Origin: Thelonectria olida
Lineage: Eukaryota; Ascomycota; Sordariomycetes; Hypocreales; Nectriaceae
NCBI GenBank assembly: GCA_020736575.1
Contig: JAGPYM010000004.1
Span: forward strand, 1,674,001-1,738,000
DNA: 64,000 nucleotides
Direction: 5' to 3'
Position numbers and translations under genes: made by a program. The notes under the pieces were generated by a model that saw nothing but the letters and a program-made list of their open reading frames with translations, did no database searches and had not been told where the DNA came from. Position 1 is the first letter of the stretch. Each line of letters opens with the position of its first letter. This document shows, one piece after another, positions 20,744-31,054 of the stretch.

Positions 20744-22510
20744 CTACTCATCCAGTAAACCAACGGTCCAGTGAACAATCCTATCCATTCCCTGGCCGTT
20801 GATGGCACTTACAGGAATGGCGGCACAGTTCTTGAGCCAGGCTTGCTCTGCTCCGCTTGGATGGGGCTTCTCTCCTCTCATGATGCTGTCAAGATAGTCC
20901 TTGAGCTCCTTGAAGTTCTCCTGCGTTTCAGGGAGGTCGGCCTTGGTGGCGACGACGAACCACGGCTTGCCGGCAATTTGGATCCCCGGCTGCTCGTCAG
21001 GGGTGTTTGAAGTAACACTGAAGTCATCGGCGTAGTTGACAGGACCGCCGTCATCTGACAAGTCCCAGTCGATGCGGCTGTCAACCTCACGGTCTTGCTC
21101 CTCTTCATCACGCATCTTGGCATAGAGGTCGACCTCGCGCCAAAGGGCGTCGAGAGCCTTGACAGCGTTGCCGGCAGATAGGTCAATGACAAATGCGAGG
21201 ACGCCGGCACGCTCGACATGACGCAGAAAAGCAATACCCAGGCCTCGGTCGAGATGTGCTCCCTCAATGAGGCCAGGGATGTCAGCAACGCTGAAACGGG
21301 TTCGCGGCTCAGCGTCAACAGCTTCAGGCATGCCCATCTGGGCAGGGTAACGTCGGTAGCTCTTGATAGTGGGACGGCCAGAGTACTTATCGAGCACAAC
21401 GGTGCCGATATTGGGCTGCAGGGTGGTGAAGGCCCAGTTTCCGACCCGGGTCCGACTGTTGGTGAGGGCACGAAGGAGGGTACTCTTGCCGGCGTTGGGC
21501 AGACCGACAAGGCCAACGTCGGCAAGGAGTTTGAGTTCAAGCTCAATCGACATGGTCACAGCGCTGTCGCCCTTTGTGGCAAACATGGGTCGCGGGTGCT
21601 CCCGAGAGGTAAAGTGAGGGTTTCCTAGGCCGCCAATGCCACCCGTGGCAAGTAAAATGGGGTTAGGAGTTGGGCGAGAAAGGTCGAGATGGATCGTGGG
21701 AGGAGGCTGTTTGAGGAGGCGATGGCGTTTGGGTAGCCGTGGGAAGACAGCCTCCTTGATATCCGTCTTGGATAGACCCGGGTAGAGGAGCCATTTCCGC
21801 CGCTCTGGGTTTGCATCCTCTTCTTCTTCCTCTAATTCTTCCTCGTCTTCCTTCTCATGCTTTTTCTTCCTTCGGTTGTAGTCTTCCTCCTCCTCTTCGT
21901 CCTCCTCCAAGCCCCGTTCTTCGGCCGCCCTCTTCCTCTCGATATCTGCCAAATGCTTCTCGCGTTTTCGCGCTTTCTCCTGAGCACGCCACTGACGCAT
22001 GTCCATTTCTTCGTCGGCGGCGGGATCTTCCCGTTCAAGCTCGCGCACTACGGTGCCGACAGGCACGGTGATGATGACGTCCTCGCCTCTCGTGCCGCTC
22101 TTTGCGCTGCCCTGACCATTCTTTCCTCGACCGGCATGAACAAATCTCCTTCTGGCAAGTTTATGCAGTGATGTCTCGCCATGGGCTGCTTGGATGTAGA
22201 CGTTGCCACCATGACCGCCATCTCCACCGTTGGGAGGGCCTTCGGCAAGGTAAGCCTCTCGCAGGAATGATATACAGCCGTTGCCACCTCGTCCGGCATA
22301 AAGTGTTAACTGAGCTTTGTCGGCGAAACTGGAAGCTGCATAGTCATCGGGTGCTGGGTTGAGGCGTGATTCGGGCAGATCGTTGATGGTGGAATTGCAT
22401 CGTCGTTGTCGGAGAAGGGCTGCTGCGGCGAAGGTGCAGCGTTGTGAAAAGAGTGAAGGGTAGAGAAACGGAAGGAGTGTCACCGGAGGATTGGGACACC
22501 GAGGAGCCAT
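20744..22510 (-). CDS. MTG2: Mitochondrial Obg-family GTPase (large ribosomal subunit assembly)
   Basis: Intronless 588-aa protein. Obg/CgtA GTPases act in late assembly of the large ribosomal subunit; the Arg-rich, acid-poor N-terminus (~1-40, RQRRCNST) points to mitochondria, hence MTG2. The glycine-rich Obg domain starts near residue 66 (GRGGNGCISF, GGDGGHGGNVY, GRGKNGQGSAKSG). It is interrupted at ~160-240 by a highly charged Glu/Lys insertion. G-domain motifs follow: G1 GLPNAGKST (~336-344), G2 region TTLQPNIG (~362-369), G3 DIPG (~410-413), G4 TKAD (~522-525) and a G5-like SAING (~568). It is convergent with TRM4, with only 136 bp between the stop codons. Confidence 0.95.
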   Translation of the reverse strand: MAPRCPNPPVTLLPFLYPSLFSQRCTFAAAALLRQRRCNSTINDLPESRLNPAPDDYAASSFADKAQLTLYAGRGGNGCISFLREAYLAEGPPNGGDGGHGGNVYIQAAHGETSLHKLARRRFVHAGRGKNGQGSAKSGTRGEDVIITVPVGTVVRELEREDPAADEEMDMRQWRAQEKARKREKHLADIERKRAAEERGLEEDEEEEEDYNRRKKKHEKEDEEELEEEEEDANPERRKWLLYPGLSKTDIKEAVFPRLPKRHRLLKQPPPTIHLDLSRPTPNPILLATGGIGGLGNPHFTSREHPRPMFATKGDSAVTMSIELELKLLADVGLVGLPNAGKSTLLRALTNSRTRVGNWAFTTLQPNIGTVVLDKYSGRPTIKSYRRYPAQMGMPEAVDAEPRTRFSVADIPGLIEGAHLDRGLGIAFLRHVERAGVLAFVIDLSAGNAVKALDALWREVDLYAKMRDEEEQDREVDSRIDWDLSDDGGPVNYADDFSVTSNTPDEQPGIQIAGKPWFVVATKADLPETQENFKELKDYLDSIMRGEKPHPSGAEQAWLKNCAAIPVSAINGQGMDRIVHWTVGLLDE

Positions 22511-24492
22511 GATTGCTGGCAGCGGTGGCCTTGATTGGGTTCGGTGTCGAAAAGGGTAGCTGGGTTGGAGTTGTCTTCAATTGCGACCAAAATTCGACGT
22601 GAGGGTGGCGCCGATAAGATAAGACCGCCCTCCCCTCCCAAGTGCTGTTAGCGGACGGAAACACCCGCCCTCCTGCCCCGAGAGCTGCACCACCAGAATT
22701 ATGCCCTGGAAAGGAAAGAGTGCCTCGTGAGCAACAGGCAACCATGACCCAATTAACCCAACCTATGCCTGAGGAACGCACTGATAGTTCAGGGAAGGAA
22801 GGACGGAGCAATGGTTGAGGCTGTGACTTGCTTCTTACATCACAGAAGTCCTAGACTACGGGCAGCTAAGTTACTTGCCAAAGTGTTGCCGTCCTCTTCT
22901 TTCATCTTTCATCTTACATCTCACGGTACAAGGTCATCTCCGTCAACAACCGTCACTTACCACCGCCGAACTCTCGTCGATAACGTGCGTCGGAACGGAG
23001 CCCCTCATCCACTAAGAAGCCTGCGGGTTTCACGCCTCCCCGCGATACCCCCGATACCTCTGCCTTACAGAACCGATCAATGGTCGACCGTTGCCCCGAC
23101 CTGGTCGTGACAACACGGTATTCGTCCATCGATGTTATGTCTCGCATTCGATACCTACCTTAGCCAGTCGATACACAATATCATTCGTCCTCTCAACCTT
23201 CGCTGCGTGTCGTCGTTCATCATCGTGCCAATCACCACCGTCTTTGTCCTTCCCTGGCCGTTCGTCTCGCAGCCCCATCATGACATGCAGCCAGCCCGGA
23301 ACGGTCGATGGACAGTGCAGCCTCCAGCCAGTGTGAATAAGAGACAGCGCTGGAAGCAGGGAGAAGAAAAGGGAGAAGAAGGGAAGGCCTGCTGATGTCA
23401 AAATGCGGTGAATCGGCCAGCCGCATCGTTCTGTCTCGGCCGCCCTCGCCCCTCTTTCGCCGTCCCCCGTTGGCCATTATGGGTCCACCGTCTCTCCGTC
23501 TTCCGCATTTATTTGCCCATGTCCATGTTCAACATTTCGGCAAATCGTCTCCCCTGACTCCTCACCACATTTAGTTCAAATCGAACTCAACTTGGCTGGG
23601 TTCTTTGGCCTTCTTTCTTCCTTTCGTCGGGCTGACCTCTGCAAGACTAGTCCGTCCTACCCCGTCAGCGCCCTTCAGCAGCCACCGCTCCCCCTCCATC
23701 TTGCCGGACCTAACTTACTTCTTGTCCCAATTCTTCTTGTCCACGTTCCATCCCCCCCTCCCACCTTTTGCCGTGCTACTGCTGCTCGTCACCGTCCACT
23801 CACTGCTACCAAGGAAAAGCACCTGAGCAGCCGCATTGCCCAACGACGGTTCGCCGCCCAGACGCCCCCTCCCTAGGGTCAGCTTGCATACGATCCGTGG
23901 TCCCGCATTCGAGCCACGACAGAGGACGTGGACCGGCTCTCCTCATTCGATCTCTCCACATAGCTTCCCTTGGTTCCCCACGCGACTTTGTCCATCTCGC
24001 TCCTCAGTTTCTCCCTCGAGTCCCTCCCTTCCAGCTCGAGCCCGAGAGCTGCTGCTGCTTGCAGGATACATTCTACCCCCAGCGAAACAGCTGCCTTCTT
24101 GCCTGTCTGCTGCTCAAGCTCGTCAACGGACATACCATACCACTTTCCCCTTTGGTGTTATCTCCTTACCGCCACGTCCGAGCCTCTTACTCTCTCTCAG
24201 TGGCTGTCATCCTGTCTAGGTCAGTTACTCGTCTCTCTTCCCCTCCCCGGTCCGCGTCCCCGGCCGTCATTGACCACCCTTCCCGTCTCCCTGCTCTGCC
24301 TCTCTGCATTTTTGCCTCATGAAACTCGTCAGTGGGGTTAGAGGGTGATGTTCAATCGTCATTTACGTCGTTGCCATGACTTGATACCCCCCTGTACCGC
24401 ATTTTTTATTCTTTTGCTCTCTCCTTCGGTTCTTCTCTCCGCCGCGGCTCTCTCACAGCCCATGCCATCCTGGTCACCGACCCATTGCTAAA
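22511..24492. other. Divergent intergenic region with a long pyrimidine-rich leader
   Basis: This 2-kb region lies between the starts of MTG2 (leftwards) and the 248-aa Cys-motif gene (rightwards). From about 23,590 to 24,450 the plus strand is strongly CT-rich (repeated TCTC, CCTC and CTTC). That is typical of transcription start regions and 5' leaders in filamentous fungi, so the right-hand gene may have a leader of several hundred bases containing upstream ATGs. Open frames here are composition artefacts rich in Pro, Ser and Leu. Confidence 0.45.
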
Positions 24493-25299
24493 ATGTATAA
24501 TAGAGACTACCGTTATCGAAAAACCCTCGTCAGGATGGACCCCGACTGCGCGTTATGCCACGCTCCGGCAACTATGGCTTGCGATTGTGAGGCCAAGGGA
24601 CTTGAGTCGGCCATCAAGCAGGCAGAGGATCGCATGATGCGGTCCATCTACACGGACATACGGTTCGAGAGTCCGACCTTTTCTAACATCTTGACCAACG
24701 TGACTGATTGAGTGAATCGTAGTACTTGGGTTCGCGCCCATGCACAGGATTATATTCTAGAGTATTTCCGACTGCTCACGGAACGTCGCAAAACCGCACA
24801 CGCTGCTCATATGGATCGTATCACTGCCCACGCCTATCACTACTATCATGCACCACCCCATCCCAACCAGATTACTGAGGCTCAGGCCTCTCTGAAGCGA
24901 GGAATCGACGAAGACTGGCAATCTAGTGTGCAACGTTACCCCGAGGTTTTGGAATACTTCTTTGGTCTTGTGGAACTCACTCTCCCCGCCGAGGACGAGG
25001 CAGCAGTTAAGGATCCGCCTTTGAGTGCACTCAATGGATATCGGAAAGCCAATCGACGAAGCGGCTCAAATGGTGCCTCTGGCGGCTCGGCAGCTGTTGC
25101 AGCTGTTGGATATCACGAACAACAGGCACTCCCATCTCGAACGCCGCCTCCTCCCATGGGCATGTCTCGTATGGGCCAACGCACTCCAGCACCTCGAGAC
25201 AACAGACGACCGCCAGTCCCGCCGGGCAGCTATCCGCCACCCCCTCCCCCTCTCGGCCCCGCTGGCTCATACTATGGTCCTCCTGGTTATATGGGCTGA
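24493..25299 (+). CDS. Conserved fungal protein with N-terminal Cys motif and Pro-rich tail (248 aa)
   Basis: Two exons, 24493-24662 and 24723-25299. The 60-bp intron has a weak GTTCGA donor, a CTGAT branch site and a GTAG acceptor, and joins in phase 2 to give DIRTWVRAHAQD. The N-terminus has a compact Cys/His cluster, C19-x2-C22-H23 then C30-x-C32 (DCALCHAPATMACDC), which could bind a metal. A helical middle follows (AQDYILEYFRLLTERRKTAHAAHMDRI) with several His and Tyr residues, and then a Gly/Ser and Pro-rich disordered tail (residues ~170-248, PPPPPPLGPAG). I believe this is a protein conserved across filamentous ascomycetes with no established function. The N-terminus looks too conserved-like to be chance. 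Confidence 0.82.
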
Positions 25300-26402
25300 A
25301 AGAACCTCACGAACGATTTACCACCGCCTCCGCAGACATGGACTTGATCCGCCACCTATTACGATTTCTATGAGAATCACGACCATCGCATAATTGGGGC
25401 ATGGAGTAAAAACCGGATGAACAGACCGGCGGGGGACTATGATCGGGGTTTACAGTTTGGGTTCAATATTCCCCCCTTTTTTGGATTTAGACAACATCTG
25501 TTCAGGTACGTTTTTTCTGGAGTCTTTAGGCTGGTCATGTTGGGTTATGTGTACTTGAAGATAATTGAATAAAATGTCACGCCATTGAAAGCAAACTTTC
25601 TCATACCCAATCATTGTTGGGAGACATTGGAATGGATCATGTTGAGATCATCGTGTGCGTGTGGGGGATTTTCTCAGCGGGGGAAGACATCGTGGGCTGA
25701 AGTCTCGAGAGAAGGATTCAAGCTAGTGGGTGCTAGCTCGTGCTCGGCCGACGTCCCCCGCGACAGCGTGGCTTGCTAAAGTTGCTTCTTCCCCATCTGT
25801 GGTAAGAACGCACGCATGCGCGCACAAACACGCATTGGACTTGTGGGTGAGGCATGCATGCAACGAGCTTGAAAATGCGTGTATGCCCAAACAACCTCGG
25901 GCGATTTCGAGCCTATTGGGTTGCCATGACGTCTACAAAGCCGCGCTGTGGAATCAAAAGGCACATGGGAGGACAATGGCACCAGTTGTTGGGCTTGGAT
26001 AAATTGGACATCTTTTCTTTTGCGTACCCATCTCTTTTAAATGGAGAGAGCGCCTAATTACAAAACAGATCCGAAAACGCTTTCAAATCGAGGGAGAGAA
26101 GAAAGGGGAAAAAAGTACGGTTGGGTGAGGGGAAACGAGGCGGCACACCAGACGCATGACAAAGCATGCACCGGCTTGAGTCGGCCCCAAGATGAAGGTT
26201 TTCCCTCAGATGTTGGAAGGTCGAGGATTTTTTTCAGAGGTCGGTCGTTGTGTGTGAGGAGCGTCTCGAGCACACTGCGGAGATGGCGGGGAGATTTGTG
26301 ACGAGTGCGAGGAGAGGGAAACGTATACGGATTGAATAGAGCTCGGCGCCGAGGATGTCGAGGACGGTGCTGAGTCGTTATATATTATAAGGCGGTCGTA
26401 AA
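25300..26402. other. Convergent 3' flanks of the 248-aa gene and BFR1
   Basis: Both neighbouring genes end here. The region contains an AATAAA at 25568-25573, T-rich stretches and AT-rich sequence near 26,380. No coding frame is convincing, and no RNA gene was recognised. Confidence 0.5.
25568..25573 (+). terminator. Possible polyadenylation signal AATAAA
   Basis: A canonical AATAAA lies about 270 bp after the stop codon of the 248-aa gene. Filamentous fungi use this signal loosely, so this is only a candidate. Confidence 0.3.
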
Positions 26403-28015
26403 CTACGACTCCTGCTTCTCGGAGATAGAAGTCTCCTCGAGCTTAGCGGCAGCCCCGTCGACGTTCTCGCCGTTAGCCTCGGCGGCCTCGATCTCGGCAA
26501 TCTTGCGCTTAGCCTCTTCAATGTTCTAAACGCATGATTGTTAGCAGGGCATGTTGCGTTTGCTTAAAGCTATATCTTCGCAAGGGGAACTTACGCGCTT
26601 GGTCTGGGCCTCCTGATCACCCTTCCAGAAGTCGAGCTTGGCGCGGACCTTCTCGGTGACAGCAGGGACATCAAGAGCGCTCATGGGGGGGTCAATTCCC
26701 ATAGCCGCGCAGTCCTCAACAACGGAAGGAGGGCAGCTGTAGAACCTAGAGTTGGCAGCGCTCGCACCTCCCTTCTTACCCTTCTTATTCTTCTTGACGG
26801 CAGAGAAGTACTCCTCCTCACGATCCTCCTTGCGGACGAGCTTGGTACCCTTAAGACCGGCCTCGTCGACAGTTCGCTGAGCCTGAGCACCAAGACCGGT
26901 GTCGGCCATCAAGGGTCCCTTCTCGACCTTGTGGTTGGGGTCAAGGAACTGGAGAAGGCTGTTGGCGCGACGGATCTCGTCCAAGTAAGCGGGGTCGCTG
27001 GCCTCACCGAGGCGGCGCTCAGCATCAGCCTTCTTACGCTCGTTGACAAAACGATCGTGCTCAGCCTGCTTCTTCTCACGGTATCGCTCACGGGCCTCAC
27101 GCTCATATGAGGCGAAAGCCTTCTTCTGACCGTAATAGTCGTCCTTGATCTTGCGAATAGCAGCATAAGTCTCCTGTTGCTCGGCGTGGAGCTTGGATCG
27201 CTCATCACGGAGAGATGATAGGGACTTGTAAGCCTCGTCCTGCGCAGCCTTGATGGTATCGATCTCGCCCTGGATCTTGGAGTACTTCTCGGAGAGAGCC
27301 TTCTGCTCCGGATCGTCCATGCTGTCCTTGATCTCCTTGATCTTGGCGCGCAATTCGTCGATCTGCTTTTGAGACTCCTCGAACTGACCAAAGTTCTTAC
27401 GGACCTTGCGCAAACTGGAGATATCGCTGAGGGCCTTCTTCTCGTCGACAAGCTTCATGGTGCCGGAGTTCACCTGCTTGTCAAGACTGGCAATCTGGCG
27501 ATCGACATCTTCCAGGCTTTTGTAGGGGATCTTGCTCTTGGCGGCCTTCTGCTCATTGATTCGGCTGCGGACCTGCTCGTCGAGACGCTTGATCTGGTCG
27601 AGCTTGGTGGTACGGGCATTCTTACCACCGGCCTGCTTCTGGCGAATTTCGTTGGCTTGAGCAATGAGCTCCTGTCGTCGCTGCTGAGTTGGGTTGGGCT
27701 GGTCCTTGTTCTTGTTGGGCTGGGCAATCTCGATTTTGGCCTTGACAGCGTTCTAAAGGGCGAGGAGGTTAGTTGAGACGATATGAGGCCACGGAAAGTG
27801 GAACGTGGGCTGATGAGCGAGTGCCCGTTTTGATGGCATCACAGTCGAGAAGGGGAGAGGCATTGAGGTCGTACCAATCGGTCCATAGCCGCCTTGTGAG
27901 CCTTCTCGGCCTTTGCGAGCTCCTCCTTATAGACATTCTCGTCAGGCTTGGTAGGGCGCGTTGTCGGGGCGGACTTGTCTGCCGCAGGGGCAGTGGCAGT
28001 CGCAGCGTCGGCCAT
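26403..28015 (-). CDS. BFR1: Nuclear segregation protein BFR1-like, mRNP-associated coiled-coil protein
   Basis: Three exons: 28015-27875, 27752-26595 and 26525-26403, giving 473 aa. Intron 1 is 122 bp (GTACGA...TTTAG, phase 0) and intron 2 is 69 bp (GTAAGT, CTAAC branch, TTTAG, phase 0). The N-terminus (TRPTKPDENVYKEELAKAEKAH) and the long charged coiled coils (about 50-300) are typical of BFR1. A basic KKNKKGKKG patch and a conserved C-terminal block (FYSCPPSVVEDCAAMGIDPP, VRAKLDFWKGDQ) follow. In yeast BFR1 associates with polysomal mRNPs and Scp160 and was found through brefeldin A resistance and ploidy defects. The last exon adds a short acidic tail ending KQES. It is divergent from RPB5 with an 893-bp shared upstream region. 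Confidence 0.92.
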
Positions 28016-28908
28016 TTTGATGGGGGCTCACACAGACCAAGGGGAATCGACAAGAGAGGGCGAGACCGAAGAGACTGTCGGAGCCGAAGCGGACAGCTCA
28101 GAGCAGAGCGGAGCAGGAGAATGAGAGAAGGAATCGACACACGTGGTGGTCGAGCCAACGATATGTGAAAAGTGTTGCGGGATGAAGGTTGGAAAAGAAA
28201 AAAAAAACAGCCCCAACTCAAAGAGGTTCGAAATTGAAATGCAAATTCCACCACTTTCTGAATGCCCCGTGTCTCTTCCTTCCCATTGCGATTGTGAGCA
28301 GGTCAGGGTCTGTGCGCCCCTGAATTGACCAGGCCGACCCTCCTGTAAATCCAGGACCCACCGAGGAGAAGCCTGGAACTTTTAGAAGCCTCTCCACTGA
28401 CGGTTGATTCCATAGGTGTCCGCTCTGCTGGAAACCTCCTATTGCGAGAAGAGCTCACACAGCAAATGGACCTCACCGCAAGCTGTCCAGCAGAGTCTGG
28501 CAGCCCACTAAACTCGACCTGGAAGGCGCTGTAACCAACTTGTCGCCTCGGCCAAACCGTGCCCGCCTCCGCGCTGTCGTCTTACCCTTAGCGGCTGCTA
28601 CGATTGCTTTTGACCGTTCCAGGGGCCCAGGGGTCCTTGCAAGCCTTCCTGCTGCTCTCCTGTTGTGGTACCGTACCTGTGGCGCAGGAATGTGGCACTG
28701 ATGTGGCTGGCCTTTTATCACATGACTCAATTCCGCGCTCTGACCCACCTAAACTTCCCTTTGTCGACTCTGGCGCGCGGTATGCAAGGCTGAAGCGAAA
28801 CTTTTTGGTAGGGCCCTTTTTTTGGTTCCTCAAACTTCTTGCGACCACCAACTGTCTTTTCGAACCTCCCTCTCTCTACCCGGCCCGAGCCACGAAAAAT
28901 AATCGACA
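28016..28908. promoter_or_regulatory. Shared divergent promoter region of BFR1 and RPB5
   Basis: The 893 bp between the two start codons must carry both promoters. The segment next to RPB5 (28,800-28,905) has T-rich and C/T-rich stretches and then a CGAAAAATAATCGACA leader up to the ATG. I see no clear TATA box and no coding frame. Confidence 0.5.
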
Positions 28909-29788
28909 ATGAATATCGACAACATCCCTACCGATCCCGTGTCCAAGGAGGTGGTCAGACTCTGGCGAGCCTGGAGGACTGTCCACGAGATGATTGCTGA
29001 CCGCGTATGTCTGCCTTGGTCGCATTTACGATAACGGCCCTTTGTTTGGCCCAATGCCCCAAATTGCATATGCTAATGCTTGCATTAGGAGTACGAGCTC
29101 GCCGAGGAGGAAGTCAAGATTTCGCTCGATCGCTTCCGCGATCAATACTGCAACATCCAGGCCGACGGCGACCTCAAGTGAGATTTTGACCCTCTCTCTC
29201 TGCCACCGAGCAGTTCCCAATGAAGGAGGAAACCGGCTGACCGCGAATTTCTGCTTCTACAGCCGATCCAAGCTCCAGTTTAGCGCTCGCCCGAGCGCAG
29301 CCATGCTTAAGAAGAGCACACCACCCGCGACGGAATCCAACCCCGACCCCGATCCGGACTGCGGCCCCGTCTGGGTCGAGTTTCTCAAGGACAAGCAGTT
29401 CGGCGTCGTCCAGATCCGCCAGTTCGCAAAGTACGTCATCGAGAACAAGTACAAGACGGGCATCATGGTCACCCACGTGCCGCTGTCCCCCGCCGCCCGC
29501 AAGGCCCTTATCAGTGTCGAAAGCCTCGCCAAGATTGAGTGCTTCCTCGAGGACGACCTGCTCGTCAACATCACCCACCACGAGCTGGTCCCCAAGCACG
29601 TGCTATTGTCCCGAGAGGAGAAGACTGCCCTCCTTAAGCGCTACCGCCTCAAGGAGACGCAGCTGCCCCGAATCCTGCAGAAGGACCCCGTGGCTCGCTA
29701 CCTCGGTCTAAAGAGAGGCCAGGTCGTCAAGATTATTCGAAACAGTGAAACAGCTGGCCGCTATGCCAGTTACCGGCTATGCGTCTAG
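28909..29788 (+). CDS. RPB5: RPB5/RPABC1, shared subunit of RNA polymerases I, II and III
   Basis: Nuclear RNA polymerase subunit common to all three enzymes. Three exons: 28909-29004, 29089-29177 and 29263-29788, giving 236 aa. The introns are 84 bp (GTATGT...TTAG, phase 0) and 85 bp (GTGAGA...ACAG, phase 2). The N-terminal jaw domain starts VRLWRAWRTVHEMIADREYEL and carries LDRFRDQYC. The C-terminal assembly domain is near-textbook: HELVPKHVLLSREEK, YRLKETQLPRI, KDPVARYLGLKRGQVVKIIR and NSETAGRYASYRL. A DPDPDC loop before WVEFLKDKQFGV makes the protein slightly longer than the ~210-215 aa usual elsewhere. Confidence 0.97.
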
Positions 29789-31054
29789 GCCCCTCATCCT
29801 CCTTTGTCGGGGGACGGAGACCACTGTTATGAGTACATGGCGACGCGTAGAAGGGGAGATTGTGCAAGAACGGGCAGCCGTTGGGTGGGATCAAGAAAGA
29901 AAGGACATTTGGTACGAGGATGGAGGCGTCGATCTGCACTTCAGGTTCAAAAAAGCTGGCGTTCCAGGGGATTCTTATGTATAATGTGCGATGCCGTAGC
30001 AGAGCCCTTCAAGACTTATTGACCAAGTACATGTATATTTGGGCTATTTTCCATCGTTGTGACTGCCTACATTTGAGGCCGGAGAGATCACTCCTCATCT
30101 CTCTTAAAACTAGGTACCTGATCGCCTGAATAGTTGGTTGAAAGCGGCTGGCCTGAACAACTGGCAAAAAGTTCTGATTTGAGCACTGGCCGATACTCGA
30201 GTTGATTTTGTCAGGGAAGTACGCAGACAGAGAGTATCTCATTCGGAAACAAGCCGCTTGCAGTTTGATTGAACAATCTTTTGAAAAAAAACGGGAACAT
30301 TGAAGCAGCTACCCATCTTCGCCATCAAACTTGCCGCGCCTTGCATTACAGAGGGACATACAAGATCTGGCTACTAGACTATAACAAGTTTCTACTCATT
30401 GACGGAGACAGACACGATCAAACTTTTTTTTCCTTTAGAAGACTCGATAGGCAGGTACAGAGACGCGGATAATTGGGCTTGAAACAATGAATTCTCCATG
30501 AGTGGTATCCATCCCGAAGCCCACCATGAACTATGTACCATCAACTGTTCTGTCTCCTTACCGTCCATCCTATTGATCCATCGTAACTTGGCCTTCCAGC
30601 CGGGGTATATAACTAAGTTTCCATCCAACATTCCATGCCTGTTTGACCACAGGCGACCCATGGAAAAATGTGCAAAAAAAAAAAAAAAAAAAGACTCGAA
30701 ACCATCCATAGTATAATAAACAAACACCCCTTCCGTCAACCTGCCTCTTGATACCTAGCAGATCCCTCATCTTCCTAGGTAGGCTTCGTATCATCATGAT
30801 GACCTTTCGTTGCTCCAAATCGCCTTCCAGATGGACCGCCAACGCCATGCAAAAACGCCAACCGGACGTCTAATACATACACAGCTGCCCAAAAAAATGG
30901 CCCAAGAAAAAAAAAAAGGTCCGAATCCTAAAAGTCCTGCTGTCTTCATTATAAATGTTTTTGATAATATGTGTACGCGTGTGCGTGGGTGTATATGTGT
31001 TGTAAAGTGGCCGTTGCATTGCCTGTACCGAATTGTTCGGGGGGTGAATAGGCC
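29789..31054. other. Convergent 3' flanks of RPB5 and the rhodopsin-domain gene
   Basis: This 1.27-kb stretch lies between two stop codons. It is AT-rich in its right half and contains an A19 run at 30,674-30,692 and an A-rich tract near 30,905-30,919. No coding or RNA gene was recognised. Confidence 0.5.
30674..30692. repeat. Poly-A tract (A19)
   Basis: Nineteen consecutive A residues lie in the intergenic space downstream of RPB5. No target-site duplication or adjoining retroelement sequence is visible, so this is treated as a simple slippage repeat. Confidence 0.85.

Noticed and set aside
30674..30692. Poly-A run as the tail of a retrotransposed copy
   Set aside because: No adjacent coding remnant or target-site duplication is visible.
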